Assembly (NCBI RefSeq): GCF_028550435.1
Contig: NZ_JAQQKV010000001.1
Span: forward strand, 1,240,001 to 1,304,000
Reading direction: 5' to 3'
Length of the DNA stretch: 64,000 nt
Origin: Asticcacaulis machinosus
GTDB lineage: Bacteria > Pseudomonadota > Alphaproteobacteria > Caulobacterales > Caulobacteraceae
The notes beneath the pieces were generated by a model. The model did not search any database. It was given only the letters and a program-made list of their open reading frames with translations, and was not told the DNA's origin. Position numbers and translations under genes: made by a program. Below, one piece after another: positions 1-7,065 of this stretch. Positions within the stretch are counted from its first letter, which is position 1; the number at the start of each line of letters is the position of its first letter.

Positions 1-1080
1 GAACAGCCACACCACCAGCACCGCCAGAAGCGCGCCGATCGCCAGCGTCTCCATCGACGCCAGATAGCTCTCGTTCACCCAGTCGACCGAGGCCGTGACT
101 TCTTCGAGGGTGATATTGGGGTTAGCCTTTTTGAGTTCTTCGATAGCCTCACGCACGCCCACGGCGACATCGACTTCGGAGGAGCCAATGGTGCGGTAGA
201 CAGCAAAACCGACCACTTCCTGACCATTGAAGCGGGCACGGCTGCGCGGCTCAGACCAGGTATCGCTGACCTGCCCCAGATCGCCCAGACGGACCGACTG
301 ACCATTATTCAGGTTGATGCGGGTGTCGCGTAAGATGTCGACCGAACCGGCGTTTCCGAGGGTGCGGATCGACTGCTCAGAGCCGCCGACCTCAAGCCGC
401 CCGCCCGGCAGGTTGATATTGATATTGCGTAACTGCTGGCTGACTTCGGAGGCAGTGATCCCCTGCCCTGCCAGAAGCGCCGGATCGAGGTCGATGCGGA
501 TTTCGCGGTCAACACCACCGTCGCGGGTGACCTTTGAGACACCGTTTTTGGCCAGCACTTTTTTCGAGATGTCGTTGTCGACAAACCACGATAATTGCTC
601 AGGATTCATGCCCTCGCCGCGGATGATATAGGTAATCAGCGGCTCACCCGACGCCTCTTCGCGCCGGACGATGGGGTCGAGCACATCGGACGGCAGATTG
701 GCGCGGACGCCAGCCACAGCATTGCGCACATCATTGGTCGATTTTTCAAGATCGACGCCAAGCTGGAACTGCACGACTGTGGTTGAGACGCCGTCATTGA
801 CGTAGGAGTTGATATGCTTGACCGAGCCCAGCCCCGCTACCGAATCCTCGACGATGCGGGTAACCTGCGTCTCCAGTTCGGCGGGTGCCGCGCCCGATTG
901 CAGCACGGTGACCGACACCACCGGCAGGTCGACATCGGGGAAGTTATTGATGCGAAGCGCATTGAATGCGCCCCAGCCGGCAATGATCATCACCAGAAAG
1001 AAGACAATCGTCGGGATCGGGTTGCGGATAGACGCGGAGGATATCCCGCCCCGATCCTTAATCTGACGCGGTTCAGACAT
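1..1080 (-). CDS. RND efflux permease (AcrB/MexB family), N-terminal part
   Basis: This is the inner-membrane pump of a tripartite proton-driven efflux system, cut by the left edge so only about 360 N-terminal residues are present. The frame is open from an ATG at 1080 to base 1. It starts MSEPRQIKDRGGISSASIRN, followed by the first membrane helix (about residues 20-42) and the long periplasmic porter domain with the family features DVDLPVVSV and LEKSTNDVRNAV. The last visible residues enter the next helix. Its ATG overlaps the TAA of the adaptor gene by one base, so the two are almost certainly translated together. The substrate cannot be read from the sequence; the TetR gene beyond the adaptor suggests drug or toxic-compound efflux. 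Confidence 0.93.
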   Translation of the reverse strand, partial: MSEPRQIKDRGGISSASIRNPIPTIVFFLVMIIAGWGAFNALRINNFPDVDLPVVSVTVLQSGAAPAELETQVTRIVEDSVAGLGSVKHINSYVNDGVSTTVVQFQLGVDLEKSTNDVRNAVAGVRANLPSDVLDPIVRREEASGEPLITYIIRGEGMNPEQLSWFVDNDISKKVLAKNGVSKVTRDGGVDREIRIDLDPALLAGQGITASEVSQQLRNININLPGGRLEVGGSEQSIRTLGNAGSVDILRDTRINLNNGQSVRLGDLGQVSDTWSEPRSRARFNGQEVVGFAVYRTIGSSEVDVAVGVREAIEELKKANPNITLEEVTASVDWVNESYLASMETLAIGALLAVLVVWLF

Positions 1081-2249
1081 TACTTTGCCCCCGATTTAGC
1101 GGCAGCGGCCTTTTGCTCGCTCGCCACTTGCGGCCCTTTGATGCGGACGGTGTCGCCATCAACGAGGAAGCCTGCCCCTGAGGTGACCACACGATCGCCC
1201 TCAGTCACACCTTCGGTTACGACCACGCGGTCGCCCAGACGCTCACCGGTTTTCAACTTACGCAGGGTGACTTTATTCTTATCGCCCACCACAAAGGTTG
1301 CGGGCACATTGGCCTGATAGATCACAGCTTTCTGCGGGATGGTCACCACCGGCTGATTGCCGACATTGACTTCACCGCGTGCGAACATGCCGGGCTTCAA
1401 ACCCGCATCGGCGGGGATCGATACGCGCGCATAGCCAAGGCGCGTATCCTGAGACACCATCGGCGTCACAATGCGCACAGACCCGGCGATCGGGCCGGTG
1501 GTTTCGCCGGTGACGGTGGCGGCCTGACCAGCTTTGAGCATGGCAAGCTCGGATTCAACCACTTCCATATTCAGCTCAATCCGGTTATCGCGGGCGATAC
1601 GGAACAGTTCCTCACCTGCGCCTACGATCTGGCCCTGCACGGCGGTGCGCGAAGTGATCAGCCCCGATACCGGCGCCCGTACCGTCGCCTGATTGAGACG
1701 GGTGGTGACTTCCTGCACACTGGCCTGAGCGGTCGCAACCGCCGCCGCCGCCGTCTGCTGCTGGGCCAGTTTGGCATCAAGGCCGGACGCGGAAATAAAG
1801 CCCTTATCGGCCAGTTCCTTATAGCGGCGATAGTCGTTTTCGGCCTGGGCCTGCTGAGCCTTGGCGCTCATCAATTGAGCCTGCGCCTGCTTCAGTTGGG
1901 CCTGAAGAACCGCGTCGTTCATCCTCAGCAACGGCTGCCCCTGTTTGACGTACTGGCCTTCGTCGGCCAGCAGGGCCACCGCCGTCAGCCCGCCGGTTTC
2001 GGCACCGACCGGCGCTTCCTGCCAGGCCGAGACGGTGCCTGAGCCGGTGATCACGACCGGCACGGTCGCGCCGCCAGCGGTCGCGACCTCAACCAGCGCC
2101 AGATGAGTATCCTTGGCTTCGGCCTTTTCAGGCTTTTCGTGGCAGGCCGACAGACTAAGCGCGGCCAGCAAGGCTACCGCTCCCAACCTTAATCTTAAAT
2201 CCGGGCGCGAAGAATTATAAGTGTGCCGCAACCATTGCCCTGAGCGCAT
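1080..2249 (-). CDS. RND efflux periplasmic adaptor lipoprotein (MFP family)
   Basis: This is the membrane-fusion subunit linking the RND permease to an outer-membrane channel. The order is a lipoprotein signal with lipobox LSAC (Cys36), a biotinyl-lipoyl-like half, a long coiled-coil hairpin rich in Gln and Ala (about residues 105-175), the second lipoyl half (RAPVSGLITS), then the beta-barrel and membrane-proximal domains. I chose the ATG at 2249 because GGGG sits 6-7 bases upstream. The frame stays open to an ATG at 2297, but that codon lies inside the presumed operator and gives a poor leader before the lipobox. The protein is 389 residues, normal for the family. It is cotranscribed with the permease and probably repressed by the divergent TetR protein. 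Confidence 0.92.
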   Translation of the reverse strand: MRSGQWLRHTYNSSRPDLRLRLGAVALLAALSLSACHEKPEKAEAKDTHLALVEVATAGGATVPVVITGSGTVSAWQEAPVGAETGGLTAVALLADEGQYVKQGQPLLRMNDAVLQAQLKQAQAQLMSAKAQQAQAENDYRRYKELADKGFISASGLDAKLAQQQTAAAAVATAQASVQEVTTRLNQATVRAPVSGLITSRTAVQGQIVGAGEELFRIARDNRIELNMEVVESELAMLKAGQAATVTGETTGPIAGSVRIVTPMVSQDTRLGYARVSIPADAGLKPGMFARGEVNVGNQPVVTIPQKAVIYQANVPATFVVGDKNKVTLRKLKTGERLGDRVVVTEGVTEGDRVVTSGAGFLVDGDTVRIKGPQVASEQKAAAAKSGAK

Positions 2250-2283
2250 GAAAAGCCCCAAATAACTTGTTTTATCCGAGACG

Positions 2284-2312
2284 AGATATATATTCATTGA
2301 CTAACAAGTCAA
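2284..2312 (-). promoter_or_regulatory. Promoter with overlapping TetR-type operator
   Basis: TTGACTAACAAGTCAA at 2297-2312 is a perfect inverted repeat with 6-base arms and a 4-base centre. Read on the minus strand its outer arm is also a -35 hexamer (TTGACT, 2312-2307). An AT-rich ATATCT follows after 17 bases (2289-2284) and can serve as the -10. Transcription would start near 2277 and leave a short leader to the adaptor ATG at 2249. The site lies between the divergent pump and TetR genes, where such repressors usually bind. Binding itself is inferred. Confidence 0.6.
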
Positions 2313-2330
2313 CGAAACTCGCATTACAAA

Positions 2331-3077
2331 TTGTCAAGAAAACCTGTCCCCTCAGATCATACCGCCCAAACCACCGCCGTGGATCAGTGCGTCTGCCCGT
2401 TTGAAGCCGTTACCCAGTCTTTAGGCAAGCATTTCAACCTGAAACCCGCCGGTGTGCGTCAGGCCAACAAGGAAAAGCGCCCGGCTCAGATCATGGCGGC
2501 GGCCTTTGAAGAGTTTACTCAAAAAGGCTATGCCGCCGCCCGATTAGAAGACATCGCCAAGCGCGCCCGCATCAGTAAGGCACTAATATACGTCTATTAT
2601 CCGGCCAAGATCGACCTGTTCTATGCCGTCGCCAACGCCTTTATAGAGCCGATGCTTAAAAAACGGCAGGCGTTTGCCGTTGATCCCGACCGTTCTGCCG
2701 AGGATCAGCTACGCGAACAGCACAACTTTTTTTATGAGCGATTGGTCAGTGACCCGCAGTCGATTGAGTTTTTCCGGCTGATCGTTGCCGAATGCGGCCG
2801 TGTGCCGGAAATCGCTGAGTTTTATACCCAAAATTTTGTCGGCGTGAAAAAGACCTATGTTTACGAACTGATCCGTCATGGCATCGCGCGCGGGGAGTTC
2901 CACCCCCACGCCCATCGCCATCTTGAAGGGGTCGAAGATATCTTAAGCGCGCCCGCCATCATGATGTTTGTGACGCGCATGGTGACCGGCAACCCCGATA
3001 TCTATGATCTGGCCAAATGGCGCCAGACGCATATGACGATGGTGCTGGCCCTGCTTAAGTCGGAGCCGGTGGATTAG
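2331..3077 (+). CDS. TetR/AcrR-family transcriptional repressor
   Basis: This is probably the local repressor of the divergent RND pump. A TetR N-terminal DNA-binding domain spans about residues 48-95, with the helix-turn-helix in LEDIAKRARISKALIYVYY. A helical ligand-binding C-terminal domain of the AcrR type follows. The total of 248 residues is long for TetR (usually 190-220) because about 45 residues precede the domain. The first possible start is a TTG at 2331 with no clear ribosome site. In-frame GTG codons near 2374 and 2455 would give a more typical length, so the start is uncertain. The inducer is unknown. Confidence 0.85.
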   Translation: MSRKPVPSDHTAQTTAVDQCVCPFEAVTQSLGKHFNLKPAGVRQANKEKRPAQIMAAAFEEFTQKGYAAARLEDIAKRARISKALIYVYYPAKIDLFYAVANAFIEPMLKKRQAFAVDPDRSAEDQLREQHNFFYERLVSDPQSIEFFRLIVAECGRVPEIAEFYTQNFVGVKKTYVYELIRHGIARGEFHPHAHRHLEGVEDILSAPAIMMFVTRMVTGNPDIYDLAKWRQTHMTMVLALLKSEPVD

Positions 3078-3085
3078 TCGTTTTT

Positions 3086-3123
3086 CTCCTCCCCATCTAC
3101 GCCAAAGGCTTGATAGGGAGGAG
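3086..3123. repeat. CTCCTCCC/GGGAGGAG palindromic repeat
   Basis: Eight-base arms (3086-3093 and 3116-3123) enclose ATCTACGCCAAAGGCTTGAT-like sequence. The same unit recurs at 46056-46091 with the same loop (ATCTTCGCCAAGAGGCTTAA). It sits between the convergent TetR and ScfR genes and could form a transcription-ending hairpin in either direction. It belongs to the window's CTCCCC repeat family. Confidence 0.6.
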
Positions 3124-3126
3124 AAT

Positions 3127-4545
3127 TCACGTCGCAAACGGAAAGGCCGTGACGCCCTTGATCCACTCATCGATCTGGAGCGGACGGGTCACCGGCGGGG
3201 CCGCACGCTCCCGGCAATAGGGCCTCTCACACAGCCGGCACATTGGTCCGACCTCAATCGCGGCGGGATGGGTCAGATCAAGCCCCTTGGCATAGATCAG
3301 CTTTTCGGCATATTTCAGTTCGCAGCCAAGGCCGATGGCCTGATCGCCCGACACCCCGCCTTCCCAGCCGCGCAAAGACCGGTCAATCGTGCGCGACAGG
3401 GTGAAGTAGCGGGTCTTATCCGGCGTCTCAATGACCTGGGTGATGATCCGCCCCGGCGTCTGGAACGCCTGATGGATATTCCAGCGCGGGCAGGCCCCGC
3501 CAAAGCGCGAAAACGGAAACTTGCCTGCGGCGAATCTTTTAGAGACATTGCCCGCCTGATCGATGCGCATCAGAAAGAACGGCACACCCCGGCTTCCGGG
3601 ACGGGAGAGCGTCGTCAGGCGCTGGGCGGCCTGTTCGAAACTGACACCGAACGGGCTGCGCAGAAGTTCTAAATCATAACCGCAGCCTTCCGCCTGCGCT
3701 TGGAATCGCCCGTAAGGCATAAGGGTCGCCGCCGTCAGGTAATTGAGCAACGACACCTTATAAAGCCTGCCCGATACCGCATCCGGTGTGCGCGCCCGCT
3801 CGACCAGATCATTAATCATCAGCCCATGCCGTTGCAGGATAAGCTGATACAGAACCGCAAATGCCCGCGACGACGCCCCTAAGCTTTCCGACAGCATCAG
3901 CCGTTTACGGTGCGGATCATAGCGGCGCTGATAGACCAGCATGATATCGGTCGGCATAAAACGCACCTCGATGCCATATTCGGTGCGCAAGACCTGTTCG
4001 GCACGAGCCTCTAAGGTATGGCTGTCGCTGCCCAGTTCGGTAAACAGCGCCTCACCCAGATCATCCAGCTCCGGGAAAAAGTTAAAGCGCGACTGAATCT
4101 GGTCACGCACCCAATCGGACGGCGACTGATCGTTCAGACTGGCGACCGATCCGGGCTCCAGTCCGTCCAGACGCTTACGCTCGCCATAGGCGCGGTAGAG
4201 TTTCAGCAGAGCCTCGGCCACCGACGGCGCATTGGCGACAAGGTCCGCGATTTCGCGGCGCGGCACCTTCAGGTCAGCAAACATCGGATCAGCCAAAACT
4301 TCCGTCAGGTGCGCTTCGCCTGCCGGATCGGCCTCACTGGTAAAGGTGCGCATATCGAGGTCATAGGTCGAGGCCAGCTTCAGCAGCACCTGCGCCGTTA
4401 CCGGCCGCTGGTTGCGCTCGATGTGGTTGAGGTAGGACGCCGAGACGCCCAGATCAGCCGCCATCTGGGTCTGGGTCAGGCCCAGCTCACTTCGCAGCCG
4501 CTTAAAGCGCCCGCCTAAGAACAGTTTTCGATCAAGCTCGGACAT
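3127..4545 (-). CDS. ScfR/RamB-type XRE regulator of the glyoxylate bypass
   Basis: This is a 472-residue transcription factor of the short-chain fatty-acyl regulator family. Residues 8-68 are a Cro/CI-type helix-turn-helix (LTQTQMAADLGVSASYLNHI). A middle region resembles the ImmA/IrrE (M78) fold and the C-terminal half is the DUF2083-type domain. A cysteine cluster near the C-terminus (Cys436, Cys439, Cys444; C-x2-C-x4-C) is a feature of the family and could hold a metal or sense redox state. In actinobacteria and alphaproteobacteria, RamB and ScfR control isocitrate lyase and acyl-CoA metabolism. Here the gene is divergent from aceA, which supports the same role. An acyl-CoA or acetyl-CoA effector is inferred from the family only. 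Confidence 0.86.
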   Translation of the reverse strand: MSELDRKLFLGGRFKRLRSELGLTQTQMAADLGVSASYLNHIERNQRPVTAQVLLKLASTYDLDMRTFTSEADPAGEAHLTEVLADPMFADLKVPRREIADLVANAPSVAEALLKLYRAYGERKRLDGLEPGSVASLNDQSPSDWVRDQIQSRFNFFPELDDLGEALFTELGSDSHTLEARAEQVLRTEYGIEVRFMPTDIMLVYQRRYDPHRKRLMLSESLGASSRAFAVLYQLILQRHGLMINDLVERARTPDAVSGRLYKVSLLNYLTAATLMPYGRFQAQAEGCGYDLELLRSPFGVSFEQAAQRLTTLSRPGSRGVPFFLMRIDQAGNVSKRFAAGKFPFSRFGGACPRWNIHQAFQTPGRIITQVIETPDKTRYFTLSRTIDRSLRGWEGGVSGDQAIGLGCELKYAEKLIYAKGLDLTHPAAIEVGPMCRLCERPYCRERAAPPVTRPLQIDEWIKGVTAFPFAT

Positions 4546-4551
4546 TCATGT

Positions 4552-4732
4552 CTCCCCCTCTCCCCGCAGCGCTCAGACAGCGCAGCGATAGCGCAACTGA
4601 ACAGCGGGGAGAGGGTTGGGGTGAGGGGCTAAACGCATAAGAGACGAACCGCACCATACCGCAGCAAGGCCCGCCCCTCATCCGGCTTGCGATAAATCGC
4701 GCGCCACCTTCTCCCCGCAAGCGGGGAGAAGG
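4552..4732. repeat. Bipartite BIME-like repeat, copy 1
   Basis: Two hairpins lie about 90 bases apart. One has arms at 4556-4567 and 4604-4615 (CCCTCTCCCCGC/GCGGGGAGAGGG), followed by TTGGGGTGAGGGG. The other has perfect 12-base arms at 4707-4718 and 4721-4732 (CCTTCTCCCCGC/GCGGGGAGAAGG), next to GCCCCTCATCCGGCT. The reverse complement has the same order of parts as the element at 54639-54776, so this is a genuine dispersed composite repeat. It occupies most of the 350-base gap between the regulator and the first small gene. Confidence 0.75.
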
Positions 4733-4768
4733 AAATAGACTTGTCATATTGTCACAATTTTACAAAAA

Positions 4769-4835
4769 TTGCAAGGTCACAATTCTCCCAATGACCGTTT
4801 AAACAGGGCGCAAAATATCGACTTTCCTTTTTGCA
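4769..4835 (+). promoter_or_regulatory. Two TTGCAA motifs, candidate ScfR/RamB sites
   Basis: TTGCAA occurs at 4769-4774 (in AAAAATTGCAAGG) and 4830-4835 (in TTTTTGCAACAGG), 61 bases (about six helical turns) apart. Both lie in an AT-rich stretch between the divergent ScfR-type regulator and the aceA side. RamB of Corynebacterium is known to bind TTTGCAA-type sequences. The assignment rests on that family knowledge and on position. Confidence 0.4.
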
Positions 4836-4893
4836 ACAGGCTTAATCAGCTTACCGCCACGGCAAAATGCTTAGGCTAGATCGGAGACAGATT

Positions 4894-5100
4894 ATGACAA
4901 ATTCGCACGATATGACACTGATGACGATTTCGCCTGCGGATTTTGTCAATCTTTACCTGTCGTCGTTCGGCCTGTGCCTGACCGGCTTTCAGCGTCAATC
5001 GCAGTTGTTGTCCTTACGCGACCGCATCGCTCAAGGGCGCCAAGCGGTCGATGACGCCACTGAAATCGAGGCCGACGTCCCACCGCACAGCTTCGCCTGA
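4894..5100 (+). CDS. Uncharacterised 68-residue protein upstream of aceA
   Basis: I do not recognise this protein. The ATG at 4894 has GGAG seven bases upstream (4883-4886), a better start than the in-frame ATG at 4867. The sequence starts MTNSHDMTLMTISPADFVNL, has an amphipathic middle with several Gln and Arg (FQRQSQLLSLRDRIAQGRQA), and ends in an acidic tail. No signal peptide, membrane helix or cysteine cluster is visible. It is 64 bases upstream of aceA on the same strand and downstream of the TTGCAA motifs. It is therefore probably cotranscribed with aceA and under the same control. Confidence 0.65.
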   Translation: MTNSHDMTLMTISPADFVNLYLSSFGLCLTGFQRQSQLLSLRDRIAQGRQAVDDATEIEADVPPHSFA

Positions 5101-5164
5101 CACCCCCGCAACAAAATACAAAAGCCCTTAATCACCCTCACCTCCCCAAAAACGGATCACCAAC

Positions 5165-6454
5165 ATGACCACTTTTCAGGATTTAGTCCCCAGCGCCCCT
5201 AAAGGCCGTTTCGACGGCATCGCGCGCCCCTATAGCCCCGAAGAGGCCCTGCGCCTGCGTGGCTCGGTCGCGGTCGAGCACACTCTGGCTGAGCGCGGTG
5301 CCAACCGCCTGTGGGAACTGCTGCATGATGAGCCCTATATCAATGCCCTGGGTGCCGTCACCGGCAATCAGGCCATGCAGATGGTTCGCGCCGGGTTGAA
5401 GGCTATTTATCTCAGCGGCTGGCAAGTCGCGGCCGATGCCAATACGGCGTCCGCCATGTACCCCGATCAGTCGCTGTACCCGGCCAATGCCGCGCCGGAA
5501 CTGTGCCGCCGCATCAATCGCACGCTTCAGCGCGCTGATCAGATTGAGCACGCTGAAGGGGGCGCCAAACGTGACTGGTTCGCGCCGATCGTCGCCGATG
5601 CCGAAGCCGGCTTCGGCGGGCCTTTGAACAGCTTTGAGATCATGAAGGCCTTTATCGAAGCTGGCGCCTCCGGTGTGCATTTCGAGGACCAACTGGCGTC
5701 AGAAAAGAAGTGCGGCCACTTGGGTGGCAAGGTTCTGATCCCGACACAAGCCCATGAGCGCAACCTGATTGCCGCGCGTCTGGCCGCCGATGTCATGGGG
5801 GTTCCCACCCTGACAGTTGCCCGTACCGATGCCGAGTCAGCGCAATTGATCACGTCTGATGTCGATGAGCGCGACCATCCGTTTATCGACCGCGATAACC
5901 GCACACCGGAAGGCTTTTTCCGCCTGAAGGAAGGCACTGGTCTTGATCACTGCATCGCCCGTGGTCTGTCTTACGCGAAATATGCCGACCTGCTGTGGTG
6001 GGAAACGTCGCACCCTGATCTTGAAGACGCCAAGCGTTTTGCCGAGGCGGTGCATAAGCATCATCCGGGCAAGCTTCTGGCCTATAACTGCTCGCCGTCC
6101 TTTAACTGGAAGGCCAAGCTGGATGAGGCAACCATTGCCAAATTCCAGCGCGAACTGGGCGCTATGGGCTACAAGTTCCAGTTTGTGACTCTAGCCGGTT
6201 TCCACAGCCTGAACCACGGCATGTTTGAGCTGGCGTCCGGTTACCGCGACCGCGGCATGGCGGCCTATAGTGAGCTTCAGCAGCGTGAATTCGCCAATGA
6301 AGCCACCGGCTACACCGCTACCCGCCACCAGCGCGAGGTCGGCACCGGTTATTTCGATGCCGTCGCCATGACCATCTCAAACGGCCAGTCATCGACCACG
6401 GCTTTGAAAGATTCCACCGAGACGGCTCAGTTCATCACTGAGGCGGCTGAGTAA
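5165..6454 (+). CDS. aceA: Isocitrate lyase
   Basis: This enzyme splits isocitrate into succinate and glyoxylate, the first step of the glyoxylate bypass, needed for growth on acetate or fatty acids. The sequence aligns along its whole length with bacterial AceA, and its 429 residues match the E. coli type. The active-site signature KKCGH is at residues 181-185 with catalytic Cys183. Mg-binding and substrate stretches ([29 protein letters not shown]) are present. The start ATG at 5165 has only a weak GGA upstream. It shares the locus with malate synthase downstream and the ScfR/RamB-type regulator upstream. Confidence 0.98.
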   Translation: MTTFQDLVPSAPKGRFDGIARPYSPEEALRLRGSVAVEHTLAERGANRLWELLHDEPYINALGAVTGNQAMQMVRAGLKAIYLSGWQVAADANTASAMYPDQSLYPANAAPELCRRINRTLQRADQIEHAEGGAKRDWFAPIVADAEAGFGGPLNSFEIMKAFIEAGASGVHFEDQLASEKKCGHLGGKVLIPTQAHERNLIAARLAADVMGVPTLTVARTDAESAQLITSDVDERDHPFIDRDNRTPEGFFRLKEGTGLDHCIARGLSYAKYADLLWWETSHPDLEDAKRFAEAVHKHHPGKLLAYNCSPSFNWKAKLDEATIAKFQRELGAMGYKFQFVTLAGFHSLNHGMFELASGYRDRGMAAYSELQQREFANEATGYTATRHQREVGTGYFDAVAMTISNGQSSTTALKDSTETAQFITEAAE

Positions 6455-6460
6455 AAACCT

Positions 6461-6551
6461 CCGGATTGAATGTTCAATCCGGCAAGGCCGACCGGCCGCC
6501 CGAGCTTATGCGAGGTAGCCATGCGGCGCTTGAGCTACAGAAAAGGAAAAG
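6461..6551 (-). repeat. Dispersed element with hairpin, copy 1
   Basis: A perfect hairpin at 6461-6482 (CCGGATTGAA, TG, TTCAATCCGG) is joined directly to a ~70-base conserved block (6481-6550). The reverse complement of that block closely matches 31212-31280. Shared parts include CGCATAAGCTCGGGCGG, GACCTTGCC-like sequence and GCCGCATGGCT. In both copies the conserved block lies just upstream of a gene start, with the hairpin farther upstream, while the hairpin sequence differs completely. Within this copy a 16-codon frame (6508-6558) ends in TGA overlapping the ATG of the next gene. Confidence 0.75.
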
Positions 6552-6554
6552 ACC

Positions 6555-6779
6555 ATGAACACCTATACCCGCCCCGACGCCATCATCGATTTTTGTCTGG
6601 CACCGTTGCAGCTTAATCCGATGTCGGATGCCACCCACGAAGTCCGCCGCCGCATGGAACATGTCATCCGCACGTTCCAGCTTAAGGCCGGCCCGGCCCA
6701 CAACGGTCAGCCCGTGGCCGTTGACTTCTCACAGATGCCAACCCTGGTCATCAACGAAGCCGCTCACGGATACGAATAA
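6555..6779 (+). CDS. Uncharacterised 74-residue protein between aceA and aceB
   Basis: I do not recognise this family. The start is well supported by AAAGGAAAAG six bases upstream. The protein (MNTYTRPDAIIDFCLAPLQL...) is soluble, with a basic central helix (HEVRRRMEHVIRTFQLK) and a neutral tail. It has no signal peptide. It lies 100 bases after aceA on the same strand, separated by the dispersed hairpin element, and is followed by a block of palindromes before aceB. The context suggests a role linked to the glyoxylate bypass, or a passenger gene. Nothing in the sequence decides between these. Confidence 0.65.
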   Translation: MNTYTRPDAIIDFCLAPLQLNPMSDATHEVRRRMEHVIRTFQLKAGPAHNGQPVAVDFSQMPTLVINEAAHGYE

Positions 6780-6812
6780 AGGCGCACCCAAATAAACCAT
6801 AAGCGCCCATAT

Positions 6813-6962
6813 GCCGCCTGCGCCCTACCCCCAAAAGCCCCGCGCAGGCGGCAAACTTTTGATACCCCCACCACCCCGCCCGTAAACGGGCGCAGTCCCC
6901 CTCCCCGGCATGCCGGGGAGGTATAAGATAATCATACCTCCCTAACTTGTTGGGGAGGAGGG
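6813..6962. repeat. Cluster of palindromes between the small gene and aceB
   Basis: Four inverted repeats follow each other. GCCGCCTGCGC/GCGCAGGCGGC (6813-6823, 6842-6852) is perfect and could end transcription of the aceA operon. CGCCCG/CGGGCG lies at 6877-6892. A perfect 20-base palindrome CTCCCCGGCATGCCGGGGAG lies at 6901-6920. GAGGTAT/ATACCTC lies at 6918-6940, followed by GTTGGGGAGGAGGGAGG. These belong to the CTCCCC repeat family and fill most of the 286-base gap. Confidence 0.65.
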
Positions 6963-7065
6963 AGGCCCGGCTCTTAAGTAGCGAAGCGATAAAGCGCTAA
7001 GAAAGGGCCGGAAGGTGGGGTTTCTTGCTTGCCTTCATCCTGCTACAGCGAATGGATCTTTTCCG

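Noticed and set aside
6508-6558. 16-codon frame inside the dispersed element, overlapping the next ATG
   Set aside because: In the second copy of the element the equivalent frame stops after nine codons, so the coding is not conserved.
7015-7065. N-terminal extension of malate synthase from a GTG at 7015
   Set aside because: It adjoins repeat DNA, lacks a ribosome site and adds residues absent from AceB proteins.
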